IMG/VR virus record: IMGVR_UViG_3300024302_000027
Span: 1 to 35,181 of that record
Direction: 5' to 3' (one strand)
From: a virus
Length of the DNA: 35,181 nt
Shown piece after piece: positions 14,373 to 23,029 of this stretch. Made by a program: the position numbers and the translations under genes. The notes beneath the pieces are model-generated. The model did not search any database and was not told the origin of the DNA. It saw only the letters and a program-made list of their open reading frames with translations. Each line of letters opens with the position of its first letter. Positions within the stretch are counted from its first letter, which is position 1.

Positions 14373-15626
14373 TTGAACGCTCAAATCATCAACATCGGTG
14401 ACAAGGTCGAGATGATCGCCACTGGCGAACTCTCCTGCCACCCGGATAATCCGCGCCGGGGAAACGTCGATGAAATCAGGTCCAGCATTCGGAGCAATGG
14501 ATTTTACGGAGCGCTGGTCGTTCACAGATCAACGGGTCACATCCTTGCGGGCAACCACCGTTTCATGGCGGCCCAAGCGGAAGGGTTGGACAAGGTCCCG
14601 GTCATCTACGTGGATGCCAGCGATGATGATGCCAAAGCCATTCTGGTCGGAGACAACCGCCTTTCGGATTTAGCGGAAAATGATCCGGAACTTCTCGTCG
14701 CCTTGTTGCAAGCCATTCAATCTCGCGAACAAGGCCTGACCGGAACCGGTTATTCTGATGACGACCTTGCTGCACTATTGGCAGCCGGTATGGATGATGG
14801 AGAGGCGCTGGAGGGGGAAGACGATGTTCCCGATACGCCGGAAGATCCAATTTCCCGCCCCGGTGATTTGTGGGTTCTTGGTAACCACCGTTTAATTTGC
14901 GGTGATGCGACAATTGCCACCGACGTGGAGCGATTACTGGAAACGGTCAAACCGCTCCTCATGGTCACAGACCCGCCTTACGGTGTCGAATATGACCCGT
15001 CATGGCGCAACAAGGCTGGTGCTGCGGGAACCAAGAGAACTGGTAAAGTTTTAAACGATGATCGTGCCGATTGGCGTGAAGCCTGGGCTTTGTTCCCGGG
15101 TGACGTTGCGTATGTCTGGCACGGTGCATTGCATGCGGCGACTGTCGCTGAGAGCCTTGAGGAATCGGGCTTTAAAGTCCGCTCGCAGATCATCTGGGCC
15201 AAGGAAAGATTGGTTTTGAGTCGTGGTGATTACCACTGGCAACATGAACCCTGCTGGTATGCGGTCAAAAAAACAGGCAAGGGTCACTGGGCTGGTGATC
15301 GTAAGCAGACAACGCTCTGGCAGATATCCAGCCGGGATCAGGACGCAAAAACTGTTCATGGAACCCAAAAACCTGTCGAATGTATGCGCCGCCCCATTTT
15401 AAACAATTCAAGTCCCGGTCAAGCTGTCTACGAACCCTTCATGGGATCTGGCACCACGTTGATCGCCGCTGAAAGTACGGGTCGCGTTTGCTATGGCTCT
15501 GAACTGAGCCCGGCCTATGTGGACGTGGCAGTTTTACGTTGGCAAAAAATTACAGGAGGAAAAGCAATGCTGAATGGCGATGGCCGTTCGTTTGATGAGA
15601 TCAAGGAAGGGAAGGCCGCAGCATGA
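14373..15626 (+). CDS. DNA methyltransferase with N-terminal ParB-like domain
   Basis: A 417-residue fusion. Residues about 10-100 form a ParB/sulfiredoxin-like domain, with HPDNPRRGNVDEIRSSI, then GHILAGNHRFMAA and LVGDNRLSDLA. The C-terminal half is an amino-methyltransferase that would make N6-methyladenine or N4-methylcytosine from SAM. Motif IV DPPYGVEY is at 200-207, and motif I FMGSGTT at 356-362. Catalytic motif before SAM motif is the beta-class order. The start is TTG with GAAGAGA upstream; an ATG at 14412 is the alternative. No restriction endonuclease is adjacent, so it is probably a solitary phage enzyme that protects phage DNA or tunes packaging or expression. Confidence 0.92.
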   Translation: MNAQIINIGDKVEMIATGELSCHPDNPRRGNVDEIRSSIRSNGFYGALVVHRSTGHILAGNHRFMAAQAEGLDKVPVIYVDASDDDAKAILVGDNRLSDLAENDPELLVALLQAIQSREQGLTGTGYSDDDLAALLAAGMDDGEALEGEDDVPDTPEDPISRPGDLWVLGNHRLICGDATIATDVERLLETVKPLLMVTDPPYGVEYDPSWRNKAGAAGTKRTGKVLNDDRADWREAWALFPGDVAYVWHGALHAATVAESLEESGFKVRSQIIWAKERLVLSRGDYHWQHEPCWYAVKKTGKGHWAGDRKQTTLWQISSRDQDAKTVHGTQKPVECMRRPILNNSSPGQAVYEPFMGSGTTLIAAESTGRVCYGSELSPAYVDVAVLRWQKITGGKAMLNGDGRSFDEIKEGKAAA

Positions 15627-15850
15627 GACAGTCAAGACGGATGTCATTATTGGAATCATTGATCAATGTGGCCGTTGGATACGGCGTCGCCGTATTAGCC
15701 CAGGTTATGATTTTTCCCCTGTTCGGCCTTGAGGTTGCGCTGTCTGACAATCTTGCTATCGGCGCGATCTTCACAGCCATATCGATTGTGCGCAGCTATA
15801 CCCTGCGCCGGGTGTTTGAAGAAATTCGGGTTCGCAGGGTCTGGGCCTGA
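15623..15850 (+). CDS. Small membrane protein (DUF7220-like)
   Basis: This 75-residue protein has two predicted membrane helices: INVAVGYGVAVLAQVMIFPL (about 14-33) and a second around LAIGAIFTAISIVRSY (about 42-58). Basic ends (MRQSRRMSL and RRVFEEIRVRRV) suggest both termini are cytoplasmic. The arrangement matches a small phage membrane family I recall as DUF7220. It overlaps the methyltransferase stop as ATGA and lies just before the terminase genes. It could be an exclusion or lysis-related protein, but no test is possible from sequence. Confidence 0.75.
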   Translation: MRQSRRMSLLESLINVAVGYGVAVLAQVMIFPLFGLEVALSDNLAIGAIFTAISIVRSYTLRRVFEEIRVRRVWA

Positions 15851-15874
15851 CATTAAGCCCGGTCACATCATTAT

Positions 15875-16453
15875 ATGTCTGACAATACCCAGCCCATCTC
15901 GGTGATTACGAGCTTGCTCGACCTATCCGAAAGACGGGTGCAACAGCTATCGCGGGCAGGGGTTATTCCGAAAGCAGCGCGAGGCCGGTACGAGCTGATT
16001 GGATCGGTCCGTGGCTACATTCGACATTTGCGCGACATCAATATTAAAAGCGAGACGGGGACCGTTGATTACGGCACCGAGCGCGCAAGGTTGGTTAAAG
16101 CCAAGGCTGATTTAGCCGAAATGGAAGCCTCACAAATGCGGGGAGACCTGCTTCTCGCACCTGACGTAACGGCGGCCTGGACGGAGATCGTGGCGCTGAT
16201 GCGAGCGCGGCTGCTGGTGCTGCCTGATAAAATCGCGCCGGTGGTTCATGAAACGACAAGCCTCAACGAAACAAGGGACGTCCTCAAAAAGGCGGTCTAC
16301 GAAATCCTCACGGAAATCGCCGCCACAGACGTTGAAATCTTGCCTCACACTGATGGGAACACCAGCGTTGAGGAAGGCGGTGAAAAACGCCTGCAAAGTG
16401 GCGGCACCACCGCCGGACCTGACGATCAGCCAGTGGGCGGATCAAAATCGTAG
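15875..16453 (+). CDS. terS: Terminase small subunit (Nu1-like)
   Basis: A 192-residue DNA-recognition subunit of the packaging motor. The N-terminal 50 residues form a winged HTH like lambda Nu1, with LLDLSERRVQQLSRAG and YELIGSVRGYIRHL. A long helix (ERARLVKAKADLAEMEA, about 70-90) is a dimerisation element. The C-terminal third is disordered and Gly-rich, suitable for contacting the large subunit. Its end overlaps the large subunit gene by about 100 bp. It would bind the cos or pac site, which I could not locate. Confidence 0.88.
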   Translation: MSDNTQPISVITSLLDLSERRVQQLSRAGVIPKAARGRYELIGSVRGYIRHLRDINIKSETGTVDYGTERARLVKAKADLAEMEASQMRGDLLLAPDVTAAWTEIVALMRARLLVLPDKIAPVVHETTSLNETRDVLKKAVYEILTEIAATDVEILPHTDGNTSVEEGGEKRLQSGGTTAGPDDQPVGGSKS

Positions 16454-18287
16454 ACTGAGCTCTGAAGCGAGTGCCGAGCCCGGTCAATGGATGACGGATC
16501 GCGCTGAATATCAGCGCGGCATCATGGAAGCTATTTCTGATCCCTCGGTGGAAACCGTGGTGGTCAAGACATCTGCACAGGTCGGTAAAACCGAGTGCAT
16601 CCTAAATGCGGTTGGCTATTACGTTGATCAGGATCCATCGCCGATCATGGTGGTGATGCCGACGGAACGAGACGCAGAGACATGGTCAAAGGACCGTTTT
16701 GCCCCAATGGCGCGCGATACGCCGTGCCTGCGCGGCAAACTGTCTGATCCTAAATCGCGGGATGGATCGAACAAGATCCTGCATAAGAAATTTGGTGGCG
16801 GTCACCTGACTATCGTCGGTGCCAATGCACCATCGGGTTTGGCCATGCGCCCGATCCGCATTTTGCTTTGTGATGAGGTGGATCGGTATCCGGCCAGCGC
16901 TGGTGCCGAAGGTGACCCGGTCAATTTGGCCAAAAAAAGAACCGTCACCTTCTGGAACAGAAAGATGGTTATGGTCTCGACCCCGACCATCAAAGGAGTG
17001 AGCCGAATTGATGCGGCCTGGGAAGAAAGTGACAAACGCCGGTATTGGGTGCCGTGCCCCGATTGTGGGGAACATCAGATCCTGCGCTGGGAGCAAGTCC
17101 GCTGGGATAAAGACGCGACAGGAAAACATCTGCCCGAGAGCGCCCATTATGTTTGCGAACAATGCGGCACACTTTGGAAAGACGCCAAACGCGGTGGGGC
17201 CATCCGTCTCGGCGAATGGAGAGCGGAAAAACCTTTTGCCAAGATTGCCGGGTTTCATCTGAACGAGATTTACTCACCATGGGTCAAGCTGGAAGAGATG
17301 GTTCGCACCTTTCTTTCCGCCAAGGAACACGGTGAGGAAGCCATGAAGACATTTATCAACACGTCGTTGGGGGAAGTCTTCGAAATCCGGGGCGAGGCTC
17401 CGGAATGGGAGCGCATTTACAATCGCCGTGAGGAATATCCTATCGGCGTGGTGCCGGAAGGTGGGCTGTTTTTGACAGCTGGTGCCGATGTGCAGCGTGA
17501 TCGCATTGAGGTCGAGGTGATTGCCTGGGGCCGTAAACGGGAAAGCTGGTCGTTAGATTACCGGGTTCTCCATGGTGATACGGCCAAGACGGGTGTTTGG
17601 AACAAATTGAGCGCCATGCTGGAAGAACGGTTTCCCCATACGGAAACCGGCGCTGGCATGATGATTGATCGTATGGCCGTTGATTCTGGCTATGCCACCC
17701 AGCAAGTTTATGCCTGGTCGCGGACGGCTCCATTGGGGCGCGTCATGCCCATCAAGGGCGTTGATAAAAGCCGTTTCCCCATACAGGGGCCCAGTGATGT
17801 CGAAGTAAAGATCGGCAAGCGAAAACGCAAACGTGGAGCCAAGCTGTGGACGGTCTGTGGACCGGTGTTTAAAGCAGAGCTCTATGGTGATCTGCGTAAG
17901 GACCCGCCTGAAGAGGAAGAAGAGTTTCCGCCGGGATACTGCCATTTTCCACAGTATGACCCGGAATATTTTAAGCAATTGACCGCCGAGCAGGCTGTCA
18001 CCCGGGTCAAGAAAAACGGGTTTGCTGTTATCGAATGGCAAAAAACCCGTGAGCGTAACGAGGCGCTGGATTGTCGGGTCTATGCCCGAGCTGCTGCTGA
18101 ATATGATCTGGTGCGTCTAACCGAGCGTGTTGCCCGTAACAAGGAACGAAAGCTCGAGGAAAACGCCAAGGAAAATAACAAGGACGGCTTGGCCAAAACG
18201 AAACGATCTCTGTCCTTGCCGGAGACGGAAGCCGACACATCATCGCGTTGGGCAGATCCTATTTTGTCCGATGATCCCTGGCTCTAA
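16353..18287 (+). CDS. terL: Terminase large subunit (GpA family)
   Basis: The packaging ATPase and nuclease, about 644 residues from ATG 16353. The upstream frame reaches 16248, but the extra residues are low-complexity shadow of the small-subunit gene. Visible features are PPPDLTISQWADQNRRLSSE near the N-terminus, the Walker A-like TSAQVGKTE, Walker B ILLCDEVDRYP, a zinc-type pair CPDCGEHQ...CEQCGTLW and the nuclease-associated AGADVQRDRIEVEV. This is the GpA (lambda/P1-like) class, which usually goes with cos packaging. The exact start is uncertain because none of the candidate starts has a good ribosome site; coupling to the small subunit is likely. Confidence 0.95.
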   Translation: MGTPALRKAVKNACKVAAPPPDLTISQWADQNRRLSSEASAEPGQWMTDRAEYQRGIMEAISDPSVETVVVKTSAQVGKTECILNAVGYYVDQDPSPIMVVMPTERDAETWSKDRFAPMARDTPCLRGKLSDPKSRDGSNKILHKKFGGGHLTIVGANAPSGLAMRPIRILLCDEVDRYPASAGAEGDPVNLAKKRTVTFWNRKMVMVSTPTIKGVSRIDAAWEESDKRRYWVPCPDCGEHQILRWEQVRWDKDATGKHLPESAHYVCEQCGTLWKDAKRGGAIRLGEWRAEKPFAKIAGFHLNEIYSPWVKLEEMVRTFLSAKEHGEEAMKTFINTSLGEVFEIRGEAPEWERIYNRREEYPIGVVPEGGLFLTAGADVQRDRIEVEVIAWGRKRESWSLDYRVLHGDTAKTGVWNKLSAMLEERFPHTETGAGMMIDRMAVDSGYATQQVYAWSRTAPLGRVMPIKGVDKSRFPIQGPSDVEVKIGKRKRKRGAKLWTVCGPVFKAELYGDLRKDPPEEEEEFPPGYCHFPQYDPEYFKQLTAEQAVTRVKKNGFAVIEWQKTRERNEALDCRVYARAAAEYDLVRLTERVARNKERKLEENAKENNKDGLAKTKRSLSLPETEADTSSRWADPILSDDPWL

Positions 18288-18301
18288 ACAGGCTTTAGAT
18301 A

Positions 18302-18529
18302 ATGACTGAATTAACAACATTGGAAACCCGGCTTACGGAAGCCGAGGCTGCTCTGCATGTGCTTGCCACGGGCGGTCAACGCCAAGTCGTCGATATCGGC
18401 ACCGGAGGCCGCGTTGCCTATACGGCGGCCAATGTTGCTGAGATGCGACTTTATATCGCCGGTCTCAAAAACCAGATCGCCAAACTTAAGGGTCTGTCCA
18501 AGCGGGCTCCTATCTACGTGGAATTTTAA
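18302..18529 (+). CDS. Head-tail joining protein, gpW-like
   Basis: A 75-residue protein of the lambda gpW family. It shows the usual helix-hairpin-helix plan: TLETRLTEAEAALHVLATGG, then the strands QVVDIGTGGRVAYT and a final helix VAEMRLYIAGLKNQIAKL. It joins the portal ring after DNA packaging to let tails attach. The size and the position between TerL and portal are exactly as in lambda. It ends one base before the portal ATG. Confidence 0.9.
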   Translation: MTELTTLETRLTEAEAALHVLATGGQRQVVDIGTGGRVAYTAANVAEMRLYIAGLKNQIAKLKGLSKRAPIYVEF

Positions 18530-20080
18530 ATGCTCCAACGATTGCGTTCCTTCATCTCGCGGCCAAAGGCTCATGCGGGAGCCCATCATGGTGCCTCGAC
18601 CACGGACCGGGAGACTGCCTCCTGGCTGCCATCATTTGGATCGGCGGATGCGGACCTGCTGGATGATTTGCCCATGCTGCGGGCGCGCAATCGTGATTTG
18701 GCAATTAATAATGGCATTGCTTCGGGTGCAATCCAAACCATCACCGACAATGTGGTCGGCACGGGATTTAGATTATCGGCCAAGCCGGATTATCGGGCGC
18801 TGGGTCGTGACAAAGTTTGGGCTGACGAATGGAGCAACCAGATTGAAGCCCTGTGGCGAACCTGGGCGGATGGAACCGATTGTGATGCCGGGCGAACGTT
18901 GAATTTTGCCGGTCTCACCCAGTTGGTGTTCCGTTCTGGATTGTTGAACGGTGAAGCCATGGCTCTTCCCTTGTGGTTGCCTGGTGACGGACCGTTCGCT
19001 ACCCGCATTCAGATAATTGAGGCCGACCGACTGTCAACGCCACCGCATAAAAGTGATGGCAAAGGAATGCGCGCCGGTATCGAAGTTAATGCCTACGGTG
19101 CGCCGCAGGCTTATTGGATCAAGAAAACCCATCCTGGTGATCATTTTGCCTGGGCGGCCACTGCCGAAGATTGGCAGCGCGTGCCTGCCTTTACGCGGTG
19201 GGGTCGCCATCGGGTTATTCATGTCCATGATAAGGAACGTACCGGACAGACCCGGGGAAAGCCTCTGTTCTCTGCAGTGATGAAGCAGTTTCGCATGCTG
19301 GATAAATACCAAAGCAGCGAACTGCAGGCTGCTGTTATTAACGCCATGATTGCGGCCTTCATTGAAACGCCCATGGATCAGGACAGCATTGTCGAGATGT
19401 TCGGTGGTGACGCCGATCAATATATGCAGGACCGCAACGCCTATATCAAAAACCGTGTCCGTCTCAAAGGTGGAGCGGTTATGCCGTTGTTTCCGGGAGA
19501 CAAACTGTCGTCATTTGCGCCGTCGCGTCCGGCAGATGGTTTCGCGCCTTTTGTTGAGGCCATGTCCCGTCATGTGGCGGCGGCGTTGCATATGCCCTAC
19601 GAGCTTTTGCTCAAAGATTTTAGCAAGACCAATTACTCCAGTGCCAGGGCGGCATTATTGGAAGCCTGGCGGTTTTTCAATGGCCGTCGGCAATGGCTGT
19701 CAGCCCATTGGACACAACCTGTTTATGAACTCTGGCTCGAAGAAGTCATCGAGGCCGGGTTGATCGAAGCCCCTGATTTTTACGAACATCGCCGAGCTTA
19801 TGCCCGATCCCGTTGGATTGGGCCAGGTCGGGGGTGGGTGGATCCGGTCAAAGAAGCAAAGGCTGCTCAGACCCGCATGGATATCGGAGTTTCGACCCTC
19901 GAAAACGAATGCGCCGAGCAAGGTCTCGACTGGGAAGAAGTTCTGGAACAGCGGGCGCGGGAGCGTGAACGCATGACCGAGCTTGGCTTATTGGGTGCGG
20001 CAGATGTTGTATCCGGGCAACCGTTTGTGGAGGAAGCACCCGATCAAGAATTAGGTCACGTTAAGGAAGCAAAATCATGA
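18530..20080 (+). CDS. Portal protein (lambda gpB family)
   Basis: A 516-residue portal subunit that forms the DNA entry ring at one capsid vertex. Diagnostic parts are LRARNRDLAINNGIASGAIQ near the N-terminus, WADGTDCDAGRTLNF, the RVIHVHDKERTGQTRGKPLF region and YELLLKDFSKTNYSSARAAL near residue 360. The end of the gene (EEAPDQELGHVKEAKS) overlaps the protease start by ATGA. Family, length and order all agree with lambda-type siphoviruses. Confidence 0.95.
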   Translation: MLQRLRSFISRPKAHAGAHHGASTTDRETASWLPSFGSADADLLDDLPMLRARNRDLAINNGIASGAIQTITDNVVGTGFRLSAKPDYRALGRDKVWADEWSNQIEALWRTWADGTDCDAGRTLNFAGLTQLVFRSGLLNGEAMALPLWLPGDGPFATRIQIIEADRLSTPPHKSDGKGMRAGIEVNAYGAPQAYWIKKTHPGDHFAWAATAEDWQRVPAFTRWGRHRVIHVHDKERTGQTRGKPLFSAVMKQFRMLDKYQSSELQAAVINAMIAAFIETPMDQDSIVEMFGGDADQYMQDRNAYIKNRVRLKGGAVMPLFPGDKLSSFAPSRPADGFAPFVEAMSRHVAAALHMPYELLLKDFSKTNYSSARAALLEAWRFFNGRRQWLSAHWTQPVYELWLEEVIEAGLIEAPDFYEHRRAYARSRWIGPGRGWVDPVKEAKAAQTRMDIGVSTLENECAEQGLDWEEVLEQRARERERMTELGLLGAADVVSGQPFVEEAPDQELGHVKEAKS

Positions 20081-21399
20081 AGTATCCCCGTCTGTGGTCA
20101 CGCCTCTATAACACGCCGCTGGCCATCGGGTTCGATAAGCTGAGGGTGATCGAAGGTGTTTTTCGCAAGCATCTTGATGAGCCGCTGGCAGCATTAAACC
20201 GACCAGATAGCAACGGGCGTTCGTCCTATTCCGTCTCAGGTGGTGGTGTTGCCGTTATTCCTGTGCAGGGCACTTTGGTACAGCGTTCCAGTGGTTTGGA
20301 TGCGGAAAGTGGGTTGACCAGTTACGCCTCTATCGGCGCACAAATTCGTGAGGCCATGGCTGACACTCAAGTCCGTGCCGTACTCATGGAAATAGATAGT
20401 CCCGGCGGTGAAGTCGCGGGGTTGTTTGATTTGGTGGATACCATTTATCAGGCCCGGAGCATTAGACCGGTCTGGGCCATCGCCAACGAAAACGCCTATT
20501 CGGCGGCTTATGCCATTGCCAGTGCTGCGGAACGGCTCACGCTGCCACGCTCCGCCGGTGTTGGTTCTATTGGCGTGGTTGCCATGCACATGGATCAGAG
20601 CGCCAAGGATGCCAAGCAGGGGTATGTCTACACACCGGTGTTTGCCGGGGATCGCAAAATTGATGGCAGCGAGCATTTTCCGCTGACAGCTGAAGCCAAG
20701 TTCTCCCTCCAAGCGGAAGTGGACCGGCTTTATGACCTGTTTGTCTCCACGGTGGCCCGCAATCGAAACATTGATGCAAGTGTCGTCCGCGCCACTGAAG
20801 CTGGGTGGCTTAACCCGCAAGAGGCCGTGGCTTCTGGCTTTGTCGACGGCATTGCGACCTTCGCTGAAACCTTATCAGAACTGGAACGACGGGCGGCCCC
20901 GTCGGTAACAACAACGGGTGTGCGGGCCGCTGCGCATCGTGCATCACAGACAAGGAATCCAAAAATGGATAACGCACAAGAGGCGGATATGAATGCCGTC
21001 CAGGAAATTACCGGCGCTACCGAGCCGGAAAATACATCTATCAATACTGCGGTCAATACGGAAGCGTTGAAGGTGGAAGGCCACAGTGATGGTCGGACGG
21101 CGGAGCGCAAACGCATTGCCGCCATTCTGGGAGCTTCCGAGGCAGAAGGCCGTGCCGATTTGGCCCGGTCTCTCGCCACAGAAACCGACCTGGACGCGAC
21201 AAGTGCCATCAAGGTTCTGTCCTCAGCACCTGAACAGCCGAAAACTGGTGGCCTGCTGAATGCTGCCATGGCCAATGTCGACAATCCGGTTGTTGGTGCC
21301 GATGCCCCGGAAGATGAAGAAGACACTGCCGTCGCGGCCATGACGGCCCGGGCACTTTCGACCCTCGGTCACAAACCCACACCTAATCAAGGAGCCTGA
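20077..21399 (+). CDS. S49 (SppA/gpC-like) capsid maturation protease with C-terminal scaffold
   Basis: A 440-residue two-part protein. Residues about 55-270 form a serine protease of the S49/ClpP fold: MEIDSPGGEV, the catalytic Ser142 in NENAYSAAYAIAS and the likely Lys194 in AGDRKIDGS. Residues from about 297 on are acidic and helical, with TAERKRIAAILGASEAEG, typical of a head scaffold. The protease clips the scaffold and itself during prohead maturation. ATG 20077 overlaps the portal stop by ATGA. An in-frame internal start for the scaffold alone is described separately. Confidence 0.93.
   Translation: MKYPRLWSRLYNTPLAIGFDKLRVIEGVFRKHLDEPLAALNRPDSNGRSSYSVSGGGVAVIPVQGTLVQRSSGLDAESGLTSYASIGAQIREAMADTQVRAVLMEIDSPGGEVAGLFDLVDTIYQARSIRPVWAIANENAYSAAYAIASAAERLTLPRSAGVGSIGVVAMHMDQSAKDAKQGYVYTPVFAGDRKIDGSEHFPLTAEAKFSLQAEVDRLYDLFVSTVARNRNIDASVVRATEAGWLNPQEAVASGFVDGIATFAETLSELERRAAPSVTTTGVRAAAHRASQTRNPKMDNAQEADMNAVQEITGATEPENTSINTAVNTEALKVEGHSDGRTAERKRIAAILGASEAEGRADLARSLATETDLDATSAIKVLSSAPEQPKTGGLLNAAMANVDNPVVGADAPEDEEDTAVAAMTARALSTLGHKPTPNQGA
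20965..21399 (+). CDS. Internal scaffold protein start (Nu3-like), in frame within the protease gene
   Basis: An in-frame ATG at 20965 (Met297 of the protease) is preceded by AAGGAA at 20952-20957 with a 7-base gap. Translation from it would give a 144-residue acidic scaffold alone, as Nu3 is made within lambda gene C. The first residues are MDNAQEADMNAVQE. The boundary between protease and scaffold falls here by sequence style. Expression as a separate protein is inference from the ribosome site and the lambda precedent. Confidence 0.6.
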   Translation: MDNAQEADMNAVQEITGATEPENTSINTAVNTEALKVEGHSDGRTAERKRIAAILGASEAEGRADLARSLATETDLDATSAIKVLSSAPEQPKTGGLLNAAMANVDNPVVGADAPEDEEDTAVAAMTARALSTLGHKPTPNQGA

Positions 21400-21401
21400 T
21401 C

Positions 21402-21782
21402 ATGGCGCTACGCGATCCCAATTTTGGCAATGTGGATGCCTTTACTCAAGAGGACCTCATTGCCGGTGACTTTCCCCGTCACACCGATACCGTGATCATC
21501 GCCGCCGGTGAAAATTTGACCATGGGGTCTGTGTTGGGTGAGGTCACCGCCGATAATACCTTCAAGCTTTCGCTCGCCGCAGCTGTTGATGGGTCGGAAG
21601 GCCCTGTCGCCATTTTGCAAAACGATGTGGACGCCAGTGGCGGAGCCCTCAAGGCCGCTGTCTGGTTTGCCGGTTGCTTTAACGAGGACGCTCTCGTCTT
21701 CGGCACCGGTCATGACAAATCCACCACCAAGCCGGGGTTTCGCTCCCGGAGTATTTTTCTCAAACCTGTTGTGGGAGCTTAA
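21402..21782 (+). CDS. Head decoration protein (lambda gpD-like)
   Basis: A 126-residue capsid-stabilising protein that binds three-fold sites after expansion. The beta-rich body carries DTVIIAAGENLTMGSVLGEV, then GPVAILQNDVDASGGALKAA and a final AVWFAGCFNEDAL. These match the gpD family. AAGGAGCC lies just before the ATG, and the gene is between protease/scaffold and major capsid genes, the lambda order. Confidence 0.92.
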   Translation: MALRDPNFGNVDAFTQEDLIAGDFPRHTDTVIIAAGENLTMGSVLGEVTADNTFKLSLAAAVDGSEGPVAILQNDVDASGGALKAAVWFAGCFNEDALVFGTGHDKSTTKPGFRSRSIFLKPVVGA

Positions 21783-21785
21783 ATT

Positions 21786-22826
21786 ATGCCAATCAACGCT
21801 TATGATACCGGTCGTCTGGAGCGCGTCATCGAAGGCATTGTCGCCTCCAACGCCGAGCCGGTCCAGTTCCTGGCCCGAACCTTCTTCTCGACAGTTTCGC
21901 GATCTGACACGGAGGAGATTTTCTTCGACGTGGTCGATGGCAAGCCGCGCATTACACCCTTTGTCTCTCCTTTGGTTGAAGGCAAGGTGGTGGCGAACCG
22001 TGGTTACGAGACCAAGAGTTTTAAACCCGCCTATCTCAAGGAAAAACGGGTGGTCCGGCCACAGCAAGGTCTTAAACGCCGTCCGGGTGAGGCATTCTTA
22101 GGCGGCATGTCTCCTGAAAGCCGCATTCAGGCCGCCGTCGCCGATAACCTGGCCGATATGCTCAAGATGCTGAACCGTCGCTTTGAAGTGATGGCGACCG
22201 AGGTGCTTTTGACAGGCAAACAAGTGGTTGCAGGTGAAGGCTACGCCACTCAGGTGGTGGATTTTCAGCGCGACGCGACCCATACGGTGGCGCTCACCGG
22301 CACGTCTCGCTGGGGTCAGGCCGGTATCAGCCCTCTGGCTGATTTGCGTTCCTGGGCGATTACGGTGCGGGGAAATTCCGGCCTCAGCCCGCGCACGGTG
22401 ATTATGGAAGACAGCGCCTTTGAGGAATTCCTCAAGGACCCGGAAGTGAAGGCCCTGTTCGATGTCAGGCGCGGCACCTCTATCAGTCTGTCGCTTGATC
22501 CTATCGTCGCGGATGAAAAATCTGTGTTTCGCGGTAACATCGGCAGCTTCGATATCTGGACCTACAACGATGTTTATGTGGATGACGACGGTGTGGACCA
22601 GACGCTGCTTCCCACCGGCACGGTGTTGCTGGTAGCACGAACGGGATTGGAAGGTGTTCGTCACCACGGGGCCATTCTTGATGAAGCCGCAGGCATTCGT
22701 CCGTTGGAATATTTTGTTAAATCCTGGTCGGAAAACGATCCGCCGGTGCGCTACATGCTCCTGCAGTCTTCGGCTTTGGTGGTGCCTTACCGGGCCAATG
22801 CCAGTTTTTGTGCAACCGTATTGTAA
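21786..22826 (+). CDS. Major capsid protein (lambda gpE family)
   Basis: A 346-residue HK97-fold capsid protein of the Phage_cap_E family. Recognisable parts are ITPFVSPLVEGKVVANRGYE, FKPAYLKEKRVVRPQQ, ISPLADLRSWAITVRGNSGL and the C-terminal EYFVKSWSENDPPVRYML followed by ALVVPYRANA. It starts 4 bases after the decoration gene. Length agrees with lambda gpE (about 340). It would build the icosahedral shell. Confidence 0.95.
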   Translation: MPINAYDTGRLERVIEGIVASNAEPVQFLARTFFSTVSRSDTEEIFFDVVDGKPRITPFVSPLVEGKVVANRGYETKSFKPAYLKEKRVVRPQQGLKRRPGEAFLGGMSPESRIQAAVADNLADMLKMLNRRFEVMATEVLLTGKQVVAGEGYATQVVDFQRDATHTVALTGTSRWGQAGISPLADLRSWAITVRGNSGLSPRTVIMEDSAFEEFLKDPEVKALFDVRRGTSISLSLDPIVADEKSVFRGNIGSFDIWTYNDVYVDDDGVDQTLLPTGTVLLVARTGLEGVRHHGAILDEAAGIRPLEYFVKSWSENDPPVRYMLLQSSALVVPYRANASFCATVL

Positions 22827-22837
22827 GGGGGATAGCC

Positions 22838-23029
22838 ATGAAGCTTAAAGCAAACGTTATGGTCGTCGCCGGTAAGAAAACCCATTCTCCTGGCGATACG
22901 TTCGATATCAACGAAGACGAGGGACGCAGGCTTGTTGAGCGAAAGCTGGCAAGTCTGGTCACAGAACAACCAGCAAAGAAGGGCGGTAAGGCCAAGTCTG
23001 AACCTGATACGCCCAGTGAAGATGAATGA
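22838..23029 (+). CDS. Small head-region protein (DUF7210-like)
   Basis: A 63-residue protein: VMVVAGKKTHSPGDTFDI, then EDEGRRLVERKLASLV, then a charged tail. This resembles small proteins encoded just after capsid genes in alphaproteobacterial prophages (I recall DUF7210). The ATG at 22838 has AAGGGGG upstream at a good distance and is preferred to one 30 bases earlier. It overlaps the next gene by ATGA. Its role in head completion is inferred from position only. Confidence 0.75.
   Translation: MKLKANVMVVAGKKTHSPGDTFDINEDEGRRLVERKLASLVTEQPAKKGGKAKSEPDTPSEDE

Noticed and set aside
16248-16352. Longer N-terminus for the terminase large subunit
   Set aside because: The residues are Ser/Lys/Arg low-complexity, a shadow of the small-subunit frame, and do not match the family start.
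21408-22067. Long reverse-strand frame opposite the decoration and capsid genes
   Set aside because: The forward frames are clear gpD and gpE family members; this frame has no ribosome site and no recognisable domain. The same applies to 6990-7634, 20236-20820 and 25126-25833.
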